From: Haliotispira sp965263485
Lineage (GTDB): Bacteria > Spirochaetota > Spirochaetia > SP-2023
Length of the DNA stretch: 64,000 nt
Assembly: GCA_965263485.1 (NCBI GenBank)
Contig: CBDHHO010000004.1
Coordinates: 124,001-188,000, forward strand
Direction of reading: 5' to 3'
The notes beneath the pieces are model-generated. The model was given only the letters and a program-made list of their open reading frames with translations. It searched no databases and had not been told where the DNA came from. The first letter of the stretch is position 1; the number at the start of each line of letters is the position of its first letter. Positions 17,092-26,815 of this stretch are shown here, one piece after another. The translations under genes were made by a program, and so were the position numbers.

Positions 17092-18189
17092 TCAAGAATC
17101 CAGACGCACCTCTCTTCCCGTCTGAGCGGACTGATGAATGGCGTCGAGGATGCGCTGTACCTGCAAAGATTCCTCCAGCTTCACCCCCAGCGGCTCCTCA
17201 TCGCGCACCGCGCGAATGAAATTGACGAAGCGGTCACAGTGCGGATAACGGATGGGCAAGCCATCAAAGGCAGACTCCTGAGTCTCCCCGCTCTTCAGCT
17301 CGACATCGACATTGCTGCGCAGCACCGGATCAAAAGTAAAGACCTTGGCCGGGTAGCATTGGGCCCCGGCTTCCGTGCCGTAAAAATCGATATTGTGGAA
17401 ATCGTCATGTTCCGAATGCGAAGCCCAAGAGACATCCAACGCTACCGTAGCGCCGCCTTTTAACTTAATTAAGGCGCAAGACAAATCATCGACATCGAAA
17501 GGGAGCCCATTGTCATCGGACATGCCCCAGCCGCCAAAACCGATCCCCCGCGAAGCCAGCTTGCTGTAAGACGCCCCGCTGACCGCTTCCGCGGCAAAGT
17601 TATCCATGATGAACAACGAAAGATCCAACATGTGCACCCCGATATCCAGAATGCAGCCCCCTCCGGCCAGCTGGCGGGAACCGAACCAAGTCCCCCTGCG
17701 GGGAGCCCCGCAGCGCCGCCGCCAGAAAGCCTTGGCGTGATAAAGCTCGCCGAAATAGCCCTGCTCGGCCAAATACTTAATCTTTTGCGAGTCACTGTTA
17801 AAACGCTGATTTTGACCCACCATGAATTTCAAATCCCGGCCGCCGCTCTGAAACTCCCGCAGCGCCGATGCCAGTTTCTGCGCCTCACCCAAATCCATAG
17901 CCATCGGCTTCTCGCAAATCACGTGCTTGCCCGCCTCCAGAGCCGCCAGCGACACCGGGACATGGAACTTGTTCGGCAAAGCGATATAGACCACTTCGAT
18001 ATCCTTGTCCCCCAGCAACTCTTCGGTACTTTCGTAGATGCGGGCAATGCCGTATTCCCCGGCCCGCAGCCGGGCTCGTTCCGGGTTGTGGTCGGCTATG
18101 GCCAACACCTCCGCCAGCCCGCTGTTCTGGAACCCTTCGATCCCACTGGGCGAAATCATGCCCGCCCCGATAATTCCTGCTCGAATCAC
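17092..18189 (-). CDS. Gfo/Idh/MocA-family oxidoreductase
   Basis: A 365-residue NAD(P)-dependent sugar or inositol dehydrogenase. The N-terminal Rossmann fold has GIIGAGMI (residues 5-12) as dinucleotide motif, and the family lysine lies in ICEKPMA at about 91-97. The C-terminal alpha/beta domain contains GGGCILDIGVHMLDLSLF with the conserved D and H of the active site. These enzymes oxidise or epimerise pyranoses and inositols. It is the last gene of the minus-strand sugar operon, directly before the terminator. The substrate is unknown; the ThuA and isomerase-like neighbours are typical company. Confidence 0.9.
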   Translation of the reverse strand: MIRAGIIGAGMISPSGIEGFQNSGLAEVLAIADHNPERARLRAGEYGIARIYESTEELLGDKDIEVVYIALPNKFHVPVSLAALEAGKHVICEKPMAMDLGEAQKLASALREFQSGGRDLKFMVGQNQRFNSDSQKIKYLAEQGYFGELYHAKAFWRRRCGAPRRGTWFGSRQLAGGGCILDIGVHMLDLSLFIMDNFAAEAVSGASYSKLASRGIGFGGWGMSDDNGLPFDVDDLSCALIKLKGGATVALDVSWASHSEHDDFHNIDFYGTEAGAQCYPAKVFTFDPVLRSNVDVELKSGETQESAFDGLPIRYPHCDRFVNFIRAVRDEEPLGVKLEESLQVQRILDAIHQSAQTGREVRLDS

Positions 18190-18205
18190 GTAAATCTCCT
18201 GAAAA

Positions 18206-19058
18206 TTAAGTTTCGTTCATATATTTATGGAGTAAAGCCAGACCGCTGTCGGCAAAGGCATCGGGATCTTCGGGATTATCGTTTTCCAGAATGAATGTGT
18301 CGATGCCCAGCTCCTTTGCGGTGGCAAAAATACCCGCAAAATCCACGATCCCTTGCCCCATGCGCGCAGGCTGCCCGCCCGCTTGGGCGCTCCCCCGCTG
18401 AGGTCTAGGCCGTCCCTGTTTCGGGACTGCACTTGAGTGTCCTGAGTTTGCTGCGTTTGTACCGGCCCGTTGTCGTCCGGCTGCCAAATATCTTTGATGT
18501 GCAGCAGGGCAATGCGTTCTTTCCATTCCCGCAGCTTGGCCGGAACTGCCACCCCGCCTGCGGTCACCCAGCCAACGTCCACCTGCCAGAACAGATCCGG
18601 GGCCAGATCCAGCAGCCAGTCCATCAGACAGCGGCCCTGAAAGAAGCGGGAAATCTCATGGCTGTGGTAGTGCAGCCGCAGACCGGAGTCCCGGAACCGC
18701 ACGGCCAAAGCTTGCAGCCGGCTCGCCAGCTCGCGAAGCTCCTCCAGACTTTGAGCATCCGCAAACGGCATGACCAAGTCCCGGGTACCGCAGCTGGGCA
18801 CCGGAGGCCCAGCTTTTGGGCCTCCGGTGCCAGTTGTTCCAGCACATCCAGCCCCAGGTGAAAAGACGATGCCGTCAATCCGCAAGATTGCAGCTGCGCT
18901 GCCAGCCCCGTGATTCGCTCCATGGCCAGCTGTTCCGGGCGGTACTGGTAAAGCCCTGCGGGTTCTACATGGCGCAGCCCTTTGCTCCGGCAGAATTACA
19001 GGCTCTGCTCCAGGTCCATAAAGTCCCGCAAAGAATATAACTGTAAACTGAAAATCAT
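18206..19058 (-). pseudogene. Broken sugar isomerase/epimerase (AP-endonuclease-2 TIM barrel)
   Basis: Pieces in several frames reconstruct one xylose-isomerase-like TIM-barrel protein: MIFSLQLYSLRDFMDLEQSL, then an in-frame TAA near 18999, then LRHVEPAGLYQYRPEQLAME. A frameshift near 18795 leads into LHYHSHEISRFFQGRCLMDW, LFWQVDVGWV and ALLHIKDIW. A second shift near 18390 leads into GIVDFAGIFATAKELGIDTF and ENDNPEDP. The motifs (HSHE, QVDVGWV, HIKD, E-x-DNP) belong to the sugar phosphate isomerase/epimerase family. AAGGAG precedes the start. One stop and two frameshifts mean it is inactive, unless these are sequencing errors. Its neighbours in the operon look intact. Confidence 0.8.
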
Positions 19059-19082
19059 ATCCGACTCCTTGAAATGTCCGCC

Positions 19083-19859
19083 TCAGCGCAGACCCTGCTC
19101 GGTCTTGTGGACGTAGCCGGGAATGGGGATTACCGGGGCTCCGTTGGGAGCGTCTTCCACGTCCGGCCAGGCGGCGTTGGTGTGCTGTGGGGCCACATAG
19201 CGCACGGCGTTGGCGATAATTTGCTGGATAACGCTCTGGTTATAGGTGGGGTGGGTTTCGTGGCCGGGCTGAAAATAGAAGATCCTGCCCGCGCCCCGGC
19301 GGTAGACCAACCCGGAGCGGAACACGTTGCCCCCGGTAAACCAGCCCATAAATACGCTCTCATCGGGCTCGGGCACCACAAATGGCTCCCCGTACATTTC
19401 TTCCTGCTCCAAGATCAGATGTCCGGGAACGCCCTCGGCAATCGGGTGGCTGGGATTGACGCACCAGAGTATTTCCTGTTCATTGGCCTCGCGCCATTGC
19501 AGGGCACAACTGGTCCCCATCAGAGAGCGGAAAATCTTGGAGAAGTGGGCAGAATGCAAGGCGATCAGGCCCATGCCCTGCAGGACTCTTTCCCGCACCC
19601 GGGCCACCACCTGGTCGCTGACCTGCCCGTGAGCCGCATGCCCCCACCACAGCAGCACATCACAATTCTCCAGCCGACTTTGCGGCAGGCCATGTTCTTC
19701 TTCCTGCAGGGTAGCGGTCTCGGCCTGGATCCCGCCTTCCCGGTTGAGAAAGTCCGCCAGGCAGCCGTGAATGCCCCGGGGATAGATCCCACATACTTCA
19801 GGCATCTCCTGTTCGTGGATGTTTTCGTTCCAGGCGATTGCGCGAATCGGTTTGGACAT
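19083..19859 (-). CDS. ThuA-domain protein
   Basis: A 258-residue protein with the ThuA (trehalose utilisation) fold, a glutamine-amidotransferase-like domain. Telling segments are CDVLLWWGHAAHGQVSD, GLIALHSAHFSKIF, VNPSHPIAEGVP and GRIFYFQPGHETHPTY. In ThuA/ThuB systems the pair oxidises disaccharides to 3-keto forms; ThuB is a Gfo/Idh-type enzyme, and one lies in the same operon. The role in sugar oxidation is therefore inferred from family and context. It ends 25 bases before the start of the broken isomerase gene. Confidence 0.88.
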   Translation of the reverse strand: MSKPIRAIAWNENIHEQEMPEVCGIYPRGIHGCLADFLNREGGIQAETATLQEEEHGLPQSRLENCDVLLWWGHAAHGQVSDQVVARVRERVLQGMGLIALHSAHFSKIFRSLMGTSCALQWREANEQEILWCVNPSHPIAEGVPGHLILEQEEMYGEPFVVPEPDESVFMGWFTGGNVFRSGLVYRRGAGRIFYFQPGHETHPTYNQSVIQQIIANAVRYVAPQHTNAAWPDVEDAPNGAPVIPIPGYVHKTEQGLR

Positions 19860-19890
19860 AATTTACCTCCTTGGATTTTACGGGCCCTCA

Positions 19891-20778
19891 TCACTTGATG
19901 GAGCCCGAAAGCATGCCTCGAATGACATATCTCTGTATCGATAAAAAAACGATAATAATAGGAATGGCGGCCATCAATACGGTGGTCATAATTAAATCCC
20001 ACTTTTTGACATAGGAGCCCGCAAAGGACTGGATGGCCAGCGGGACGGTCTGGAGCTTCTGGCCTATGCCCAGAATCATGGCCGGCAACAAAAAGTCGTT
20101 CCAGATCCACAGCATATTCAGCACCAGTACCGTGACGAAGATGGGTTTCAAAACGGGCACGATGATGCGAAAAAAGATGTTCGGTTTACTGCAACCATCA
20201 ATCGTAGCCGCTTCTTCCAGTTCCAAAGGGACGCTCTTCATAAATCCGTGGAACATGAACACAGCCAGAGGGGCACCAAAACCCAGATAAGCAAAAATGA
20301 TTCCGTGGTAAGTGCGCAACATGCGTAGCCCAAAAATTTCGTTGATGTTGCGGTACAACTCGACCAGAGGAAACATGACGACCTGAAACGGTACCACCAA
20401 GCCGGAAGTAAAGACCAGAAACAGGATGTGGGAAAGGCGGCTCTTGCTGCGAACCAGTACCCAGGCCGCCATCGAAGAGCAAAGACAGATCAGAAGCAGA
20501 GAGAGCACTGTAATGATGGTGCTGGCCCAGACGCTGGAAGGATAGGGGATGGTTTTTGAGTTCCATACCCTGCCGATGTTGGTAAACAGCTGCCCCCAGC
20601 TATCCGGGAGCCTGGAAGGGTTGCTCAGAATCTCCAAGGAAGCCTTGGAGGAGCTTACCAGTACGATAAAAAAGGGATACATCGCGACAACAAAGAAAAC
20701 TGAAGTCAGTAAGAGCAGAGCCCAATCCTGCGGATTCCATTTGAGATAAATATTCGCCACAGGTATTTTCATCTTCAT
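19891..20778 (-). CDS. Sugar ABC transporter permease (MalG/UgpE type)
   Basis: A 295-residue inner-membrane protein with six predicted helices and the binding-protein-dependent transport EAA loop at about 190-210 (ELEEAATIDGCSKPNIFFRI), which docks on the ATPase. It ends RYVIRGMLSGSIK, typical of CUT1 MalG-like permeases. It follows its partner permease by 11 bases. No ATPase gene is in the operon, so a shared MsmK-type ATPase encoded elsewhere is likely. Confidence 0.93.
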   Translation of the reverse strand: MKMKIPVANIYLKWNPQDWALLLLTSVFFVVAMYPFFIVLVSSSKASLEILSNPSRLPDSWGQLFTNIGRVWNSKTIPYPSSVWASTIITVLSLLLICLCSSMAAWVLVRSKSRLSHILFLVFTSGLVVPFQVVMFPLVELYRNINEIFGLRMLRTYHGIIFAYLGFGAPLAVFMFHGFMKSVPLELEEAATIDGCSKPNIFFRIIVPVLKPIFVTVLVLNMLWIWNDFLLPAMILGIGQKLQTVPLAIQSFAGSYVKKWDLIMTTVLMAAIPIIIVFLSIQRYVIRGMLSGSIK

Positions 20779-20789
20779 CGGGAGCCCTT

Positions 20790-21689
20790 TTACGCTTCGA
20801 TCTCGCGCTTCTTGTTGTATTGCACCTGCAAGATGGAGACGAACATCAAAATGACAAAAAAGACGATGGCCCGTGCCTGCCCCTGCCCCATTTGGTTGAA
20901 CTTGAATGCCGCATCATAAATGTTCAGTGTCAGCAGCTCTGTGGCGTTGATGCTTTCTCCGCCCAACTGCAGCGACGGCCCCCCGGAGCTGAGGGAAACA
21001 AGGATGTCAAACTGCTTGAACGAAGTGACCAGCGTCAGGAAGGAAGAGATCGTGAAAGCCTGGGCAATCAGGGGGAACAAGACGTAGCGAAACTTCTGCA
21101 GCGCACTGGCTCCGTCCAGATCGCAGGCCTCGATCAGTGACTGTGGCACGTTTAACAGGGCCGCTATGTAGATCATCATGATATAACCGGCGTACTGCCA
21201 GGTATAGGCGAGGGTAACCCCCAGCACGGCCCATTTGGCATCTGCGAGGATCAATAATTGCTCCAGACCGGGCCAGGCGAGAGCGTCTCCGATGGAAGGG
21301 ATGACGTTGTTGTAGATAAATTGCCAGATAAAACCCAGTACCAAACCGCCGATTAGGTTGGGAATAAAGAATCCGGCACGAAAAAATTTCTGCAACGGAA
21401 GTTTGCGCGTCACTAGGATGGCCAGCATCAAGGCGACAGAGTTGATCAGAATGATACAGATTGCCGCAAACACGAAGGTCAGCCCCAGCGAATAAAGAAA
21501 CTGGAGGTCATGAAACATACTGCGGTAGTTTGCCAATCCAATGTAGTGGACCGTGTCTCCGGCAACGGCCGTCCAGTCGGTCAAGGAGTAGTAGAACCCC
21601 AGCAGGAATGGAACAATCAGTACCAGCAGGTACGCGAACAATGCGGGACTCAGAAAGCCCCAGAAAACCAGTTTATTGGTTTTATCCAT
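20790..21689 (-). CDS. Sugar ABC transporter permease (MalF/UgpA type)
   Basis: A 299-residue polytopic protein starting with the usual Phe/Leu-rich first helix (GFLSPALFAYLLVLIVPFLL). It carries the EAA loop SLIEACDLDGASALQKFRYV at about 185-205. It is a CUT1-family permease forming a heterodimer with the 19891 gene product. It lies between the binding protein and the second permease in the same orientation. Confidence 0.93.
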   Translation of the reverse strand: MDKTNKLVFWGFLSPALFAYLLVLIVPFLLGFYYSLTDWTAVAGDTVHYIGLANYRSMFHDLQFLYSLGLTFVFAAICIILINSVALMLAILVTRKLPLQKFFRAGFFIPNLIGGLVLGFIWQFIYNNVIPSIGDALAWPGLEQLLILADAKWAVLGVTLAYTWQYAGYIMMIYIAALLNVPQSLIEACDLDGASALQKFRYVLFPLIAQAFTISSFLTLVTSFKQFDILVSLSSGGPSLQLGGESINATELLTLNIYDAAFKFNQMGQGQARAIVFFVILMFVSILQVQYNKKREIEA

Positions 21690-21779
21690 AAATCTGCCTG
21701 AGTCTAGCTGCGACTGGAATCCTTCATCTTCCTGCTACAAAGCAAGCGGAGATGACATCTGCTTGCTTTCAGAGCAGTA

Positions 21780-23078
21780 CTACTGTTTCAGCTCGGCGAT
21801 ACTGGCGGTAACTTGGTCGATAAAGCCCTGCTTATCTATGTCTCCCTTGGCAAAGGCCTCATAAATCGGGCCCAGCGTCCCCAAGGCAAAGCCGTCGGGC
21901 AGGTCGTTTTGCAGCCAGGTATAGGCTTTACCGCTACTGTTCCAGTCGGAGAGTGCAGACGAGAGTGCTGTCTGCGGTTCAAGCTTCACATTGGTAAACG
22001 CGGGAACCATCTTCGCCTGGTTGACCATGTAATCCTGCCCTTTGGGATCTGTGATCATGTAGTTGAGAAAGTCTCGGATTTCTGCCTTGGCCTCGCTGTT
22101 TTTGTTCTGGGCGTAGTAGGAAGGCGCACCGATAAAGATGGAATCCGAGGTGCCCTCAACCGAAGCGTGCGGAGCAAAGCTCATTTCAAAGTGGACCCCA
22201 TTCTCCTCCAGCCAAGGGTCAATCCAGTTGCCCTGATGGATAAAGACGGACTTGCCCGTGGCAAACTGGGCCAGCTGGGCATCGTAGTTGCCGGTCAACA
22301 GTACCCGCTTGTCCGCATGCTGGAACAGCAGCTCCACCCAGTTGGCATATTGTGCCAGGCGCGGTGCATCGACTTTGCCTTGGAGCAGCATGTCGAGGAT
22401 GCTGCGGTCTCCGTAGGACAGCCCGGCGGCCAGATACCCGTTGAAATTGTGCAAGCCGGTGACCCACTTCAGTTCCGGTCCGGCACCCATGGCCACCACG
22501 GAGTCAATCCCCAGTTTGTCTTTCATGGAGTCCAGCCTGGCAAAGGCCTCGGCATAAGCTTCCCGAGATGTCAGTGTCCCCGGATCGATGCCGGCCTGAT
22601 CCAGCATGGCCTTGTTGTAGGCCATGCCCCAGCCCTCAATGGCCACGGGGAAGCCGTAGGTCTGCCCGTCGGCATTGAAGGCCAGATTTGTGTGCTTCAT
22701 CCATTCCTGATTCTGGAACGGCTCAATTTGATTTTTCCAAGTGTTGTAGTGTCCCGTTCCTTCAATGACGAATAAATCCGGCTGTCGGTCCGACTGGAAT
22801 TCAGCCTTGAGCAGTGCCTCGTAAGGAGCCCCGCCCCCTACAGTCTTGATTGAAATATCAACGCCGAATTCCTTGCTGTACTCTGCGGCAAACTGGCTTA
22901 AAGGATCTTGGATTTCCACTTTGTTCTGAAACAGAACGATACTTTTGGGAGCTTCGGCCTGCGAAGCTTTGCCGCAGGAAAGGAAAATCAGAAAAATCGC
23001 CGTTGCCAGCAAGACGATGGACCAGCGCGACAAATGAGATAAGTAAGATAATTTGGATAGTTGGAATGCGTATTTCAT
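21780..23078 (-). CDS. Sugar-binding lipoprotein, extracellular family 1
   Basis: A 432-residue solute-binding protein. The N-terminal signal ends FLIFLSCGKAS, a lipobox with Cys at about 35. The mature part is a family 1 two-lobe binding fold (GGGAPYEALLKAEFQSDRQP, PDLFVIEGTGHYNTW, GFPVAIEGWGMAYNKAML). AGGAGG sits before ATG 23078. It is the first gene of the operon and feeds the two permeases. The sugar is unknown; the absence of pore-forming or glycosidase genes here points to a small oligosaccharide. Confidence 0.93.
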   Translation of the reverse strand: MKYAFQLSKLSYLSHLSRWSIVLLATAIFLIFLSCGKASQAEAPKSIVLFQNKVEIQDPLSQFAAEYSKEFGVDISIKTVGGGAPYEALLKAEFQSDRQPDLFVIEGTGHYNTWKNQIEPFQNQEWMKHTNLAFNADGQTYGFPVAIEGWGMAYNKAMLDQAGIDPGTLTSREAYAEAFARLDSMKDKLGIDSVVAMGAGPELKWVTGLHNFNGYLAAGLSYGDRSILDMLLQGKVDAPRLAQYANWVELLFQHADKRVLLTGNYDAQLAQFATGKSVFIHQGNWIDPWLEENGVHFEMSFAPHASVEGTSDSIFIGAPSYYAQNKNSEAKAEIRDFLNYMITDPKGQDYMVNQAKMVPAFTNVKLEPQTALSSALSDWNSSGKAYTWLQNDLPDGFALGTLGPIYEAFAKGDIDKQGFIDQVTASIAELKQ

Positions 23079-23110
23079 AAAGCCTCCTGACGTATAAATC
23101 CCTTGGAATT

Positions 23111-23141
23111 GTAAAGCAATTTTACTATTCAGTCAACTGAA
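23111..23141. promoter_or_regulatory. Two small palindromes upstream of sugar operon
   Basis: GTAAAGCAATTTTAC (23111-23125) and TTCAGTCAACTGAA (23128-23141) lie 33-63 bases upstream of the binding-protein start, between the divergent operon and the DUF262 remnant. They could be operators for the LacI-family protein. Neither has the usual central CG, so this is tentative. Confidence 0.35.
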
Positions 23142-23148
23142 AAGTTAG

Positions 23149-24698
23149 TTAATCATACTAAAAAATCAGAACAGGTCCGCCCGGTTACCGGAGACTACAG
23201 CGGTTTCCGTCTGCGGTATCGGTGCGGGACTGAAATATCTGTTTCTACTTGAAGATATTGCCGGATTTTCACCGGAAAAAGACTCTTTCTATTGTCTGCA
23301 ACCTATCATCGTCAAACGCGAGAAGCAAAATGAAGGGTGTTGGCGGGTAATTGATGGACAGCAGCGACTGACTACTATATTGTTAATTCTGGCGTACTTA
23401 AAATCTCAGTATAAGGACAAAGTCGAAGCTGAATTTTCTTTGAATTATGAGACTCGCAAAGACAGCAGAGAATTTTTGGAACAAATTTCCTCCAAAACAG
23501 AAGATGATGCGAAAAAATGTCCGGATTTTCACTTTATGTGGAAGGCCTATCAGGTTATTCAAAAAAATGAAATAATTAGGAAGAACGATGTAGACTTTTT
23601 ACAAAAGATGTTACAACAGGATGCTGTCCGATTTATCTGGTATGAAGTGCCCCAAAATGAAGATGAAAACACCTTGTTTGTGCGGATCAACGCCGGAAAG
23701 ATTCCCTTGACCAGTGCCGAGCTGATTAAAGCAGAATTCCTGCACGGGATCCAAGAAACAGACGGGGAGCAACTGGAGAGCCTGAGCCGTCTGGAGCTGG
23801 CCCATCAGTGGGACGAGATGGAATATGCTTTGCAGGAAGAAGGCTTCTGGGGGTTTCTGACAGATGGCTCTTCCCGTCCGACACGCATTGAGCTGCTGTT
23901 TGAAATATTGTTGGAAGGGCATTCCAAACATTTCACAGAAGATCCTTACTGCTTATTCTTGAGCTTTCGAGACTACGTGAAAGACCAGGATTTGACGAAA
24001 GTTTTTCACGAAGTAAAAAAGATTTTCGCCACCCTCCGGCATTGGTATCAAGATCATGAATTTTATCACCTGATTGGTTACTTAGTCAGCTGCGGTCCCA
24101 GTATCAAGGATATTTACACGGAGTCGGCTTCTCTCCCATCGAAGAGTGAGATGAAGCAATCTCTCTATCAAAAGATTAGAAGTATGATTTCTTGGGGAGG
24201 ACATAGAGAAGACTTGAAAGAATATTTATCAGGACTGGAATTTCATAACAAGAAAGATGAATTACGAAAAATCCTTCTATTGTTTAATATTGCCTTGATG
24301 CTCAAGGATTCGGCCTATATTCGCTACCCATTTGACAAACACAAAAAAAAAGCAAGAAATGGGACTTGGAGCATATCAACCCGCAGAATCCGGATAAAGT
24401 ATACGGCAAACTAAAAGACAACTTACATTATTTTTATATAGGTGAGAATAATGCGGGAATTCGGCGAAAATTAAGTCAAGAAATCAGAGCAAAAGAAAAT
24501 TCTGAAGGAGCTGGGGAAGCCGACTCCAATGAATTGAAAGATTTACTGGCAAAAGTCAGCTGCGCCAGACTCGGTCTCTTTTGGGTTGAGTTTCAAGACA
24601 AAGGGGGTACCATTATGCCTGATGACAGCGTAAAGAAAGCGGTTGAAGTGGCTGAAGCAACATTCAGAGTTCCGACCTATTTTATTTTTATACAATAA
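23149..24698 (+). pseudogene. DUF262/GmrSD-like protein, 5'-truncated and frameshifted
   Basis: The reading frame has WRVIDGQQRLTTILLIL, the DGQQR motif of DUF262 (the ParB-like GmrS part of type IV restriction systems), and VRINAGKIPLTSAELIKAEF. It then shifts at a run of nine A (24343-24351). In the -1 frame it continues KKWDLEHINPQNP, the xxDxEHxxPQ motif of the GmrD nuclease part. The N-terminus lacks the first 30-40 residues and has no ATG before 23380, and the C-terminus decays after about 24550. A tenth A, or -1 slippage on the A-run, would restore the frame. It is divergent from the sugar operon. Most likely a dead defence gene. Confidence 0.75.
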
Positions 24699-24785
24699 AT
24701 AATAAGGATCATCCTTTTTCCCGATTGCGGGGCAGACCCTCTTGCGCCATGCTTGCCTTAGCACGTAGCAACGAAGGAGATTTCT

Positions 24786-25511
24786 ATGGAGACGATACAG
24801 GGCGCATCCCTGAATAAAGCTTCAGATTCAGTTATTGTCGAATGCCGCAACGTGGTCAAAACCTATCACCTGGGCAAAACGGAAGTCCCGGCATTGCGTG
24901 GGCTGAATGTGTCCTTTTATTCTGGTTTTAACTTGATTGTGGGTCCATCGGGAAGTGGGAAATCGACCGCACTAAATTTGATTGGCTGCCTGGATACAGC
25001 AACCGGCGGTGAAGTGCTGATCGGAGGCCAGGATGTAGGCGGTCTGTCTGAAACTGAGCGCTGCCGGTTCCGCCGCCATAATGTGGGTTTTATTTTTCAG
25101 GCCTTCAGCCTGATTTCGAGTTTGAATCTATTGGATAACATTGAATACCCGTTGTACAAGAGCCGCCTTGTGAGCGCCGCTGAGCGGCGCGAGCGGGCCG
25201 AAGCTCTGCTGCGGGAAGTCGGGCTGGAAGACTACGGCAAGCGTTTCCCGCGCGAATTGTCGGGTGGGCAGATGCAGCGTGTGGCCATTGCCCGCGCCCT
25301 GGTGGTCCGTCCCAGGCTGCTGATTGCCGATGAACCTACGGCCAGTCTCGATTCGGTCACCAGTGCCAGAATTCTGGAATTACTGCAGCGCATTCACGAT
25401 GAACTGGGCACTTCGATTATTCTGGCCTCACACGATCGCAATGTGATTGAACATATCAACCGCAAAGTGCTGCTGCGCGATGGTGTGATTGCGGCAGAAG
25501 AAACAGAGTAA
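24786..25511 (+). CDS. ABC transporter ATP-binding protein (LolD/MacB type)
   Basis: A 241-residue ATPase with Walker A GPSGSGKS at 53-60, signature LSGGQMQRVAIARAL at about 158-172, Walker B LLIADEPTA and the switch His in ILASHDRN. The strong match to the LolD/MacB/FtsE group implies mechanotransmission with an FtsX-like permease rather than import. AAGGAG lies 7 bases upstream of the ATG. The permease gene starts 12 bases downstream. The cargo may be a lipoprotein or peptide; this is inference from the group. Confidence 0.93.
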   Translation: METIQGASLNKASDSVIVECRNVVKTYHLGKTEVPALRGLNVSFYSGFNLIVGPSGSGKSTALNLIGCLDTATGGEVLIGGQDVGGLSETERCRFRRHNVGFIFQAFSLISSLNLLDNIEYPLYKSRLVSAAERRERAEALLREVGLEDYGKRFPRELSGGQMQRVAIARALVVRPRLLIADEPTASLDSVTSARILELLQRIHDELGTSIILASHDRNVIEHINRKVLLRDGVIAAEETE

Positions 25512-25523
25512 AGGAGTCATAAA

Positions 25524-26777
25524 ATGCTTGGATTTGATGCGATTGAAGGCAAGATGGCCTGGCGGAATTTGCTGGCCAACAAGCGGCGCAGCCTGCTCAC
25601 TTTGGTTGTGATTTCGATTGGAGTGATCAGTTTGTTATTTTTGAGTGGTTATATTAATTATGTTAAAATCGGTTTCGGCACTACGCTGCGGAATACCCAA
25701 TATGGTGATTTCCAAATTTACCCTAAGGGATTTCGCGAACTGCGTGATGAGAGCAGCAACAGCGTTCTGTTTAGCCAGGACGAAGTAATGGCTATTGAAA
25801 ATGTTCTCTACGATGCCTTGGGCGAAGAAATTTCTTTTATTAACTTACGTCTGTATTTGATGGGGCAAATCAGTAACGGGAACCAAACTTCGATTTTTAT
25901 GGGCCATGGCGGTGATGTTTACGGCGAGAGCCAGATGAAGAATATGGAGTTGGTCAAAGGTTCCTTGCCGCCGGTCAATAAGCCCAATGCGATTTTACTG
26001 GGTGAGGGTCTGGCTTCAGTACTGGAAGCCGATATCGGCACGGAGCTGATTTTGCAAGTGCCTCAGCCTGATGGTTATCCGCTGGCAGAGTTGGGTGAAG
26101 TGGTGGGTATCGCTGATTTTGGAATCACCGAACTGAATAATCGCTATGTCATGAGTCATTTACAGTTGGCGCGAGCGCTGAACAACGGGGCCGGGGCCCA
26201 GCGTTTACTGGTGCATTTTGACAGCGATCGGCCTTGGGATGCTGTGTATCAGGATGCGATACGGGCTCTGGAGCAACAGAATGCTGTGTTACCTGAGTTG
26301 GAGCACGCCAGCTGGCTGGAATTGGCGGATTTCTACCAGCGGGTATTGGTCTTGTATAATAATCAGTTATATGTGTTCTCGCTGATTTTTTTGTTGATGT
26401 TTTTCTTTAGCATCAGCAACTCGCTGTATATGTCCATTATGGAGCGGCAGTCGGAGATCGGAACGCTGCGGGCCATTGGTATTTCACGCGGCGAAGTTGT
26501 GCGGGTGGTCTTTCTGGAAGGCTTTATGTTGGGAATTGCCGGTTTTATTTGCGGGTTGCTGATTTCGTATCTACTCCAGTTGGGCCTGAATTATGTGAGC
26601 ATCTATCAACCGCCGCCACCGGGCGTAAACAATGCGGTTCGTTTGATGATTTTGCTCTCCGGAAGATCAATCGGGCTTTTTGCCGTCCTGACTATTCTGG
26701 TGGCTTCGTGCGCAACTCTGCTGCCTTCGGCCAAGGCGGTGCGCAAGAACATTGTCGATGCGATCCGCACGGTTTAG
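25524..26777 (+). CDS. FtsX-like permease (LolC/E or MacB type)
   Basis: A 417-residue protein with an N-terminal helix (about 22-42), a large extracytoplasmic domain (about 45-275) and three C-terminal helices typical of FtsX/LolCE permeases. The cytoplasmic loop has SIMERQSEIGTLRAIGISRG, the diagnostic FtsX-domain sequence, and the end reads PSAKAVRKNIVDAIRTV. Presumably two copies pair with the ATPase encoded upstream. In spirochaetes such pairs often export or sort lipoproteins; the cargo here is unproven. An element begins 38 bases after the stop. Confidence 0.92.
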   Translation: MLGFDAIEGKMAWRNLLANKRRSLLTLVVISIGVISLLFLSGYINYVKIGFGTTLRNTQYGDFQIYPKGFRELRDESSNSVLFSQDEVMAIENVLYDALGEEISFINLRLYLMGQISNGNQTSIFMGHGGDVYGESQMKNMELVKGSLPPVNKPNAILLGEGLASVLEADIGTELILQVPQPDGYPLAELGEVVGIADFGITELNNRYVMSHLQLARALNNGAGAQRLLVHFDSDRPWDAVYQDAIRALEQQNAVLPELEHASWLELADFYQRVLVLYNNQLYVFSLIFLLMFFFSISNSLYMSIMERQSEIGTLRAIGISRGEVVRVVFLEGFMLGIAGFICGLLISYLLQLGLNYVSIYQPPPPGVNNAVRLMILLSGRSIGLFAVLTILVASCATLLPSAKAVRKNIVDAIRTV

Positions 26778-26815
26778 CTTTCTTTGGAGGGTCGTAATAC
26801 TAATCCGTAGAAGTA

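Noticed and set aside
21813..22775. 320-codon plus-strand frame opposite the sugar-binding protein
   Set aside because: It is antisense to a clear lipoprotein gene and its translation shows no domain-like pattern.
24555..24575. GCGCCAGACTCGGTCT shared with the 46813 element
   Set aside because: A 16-base match without termini; it could be element debris in the decayed DUF262 gene, but the support is too thin to list as a feature.
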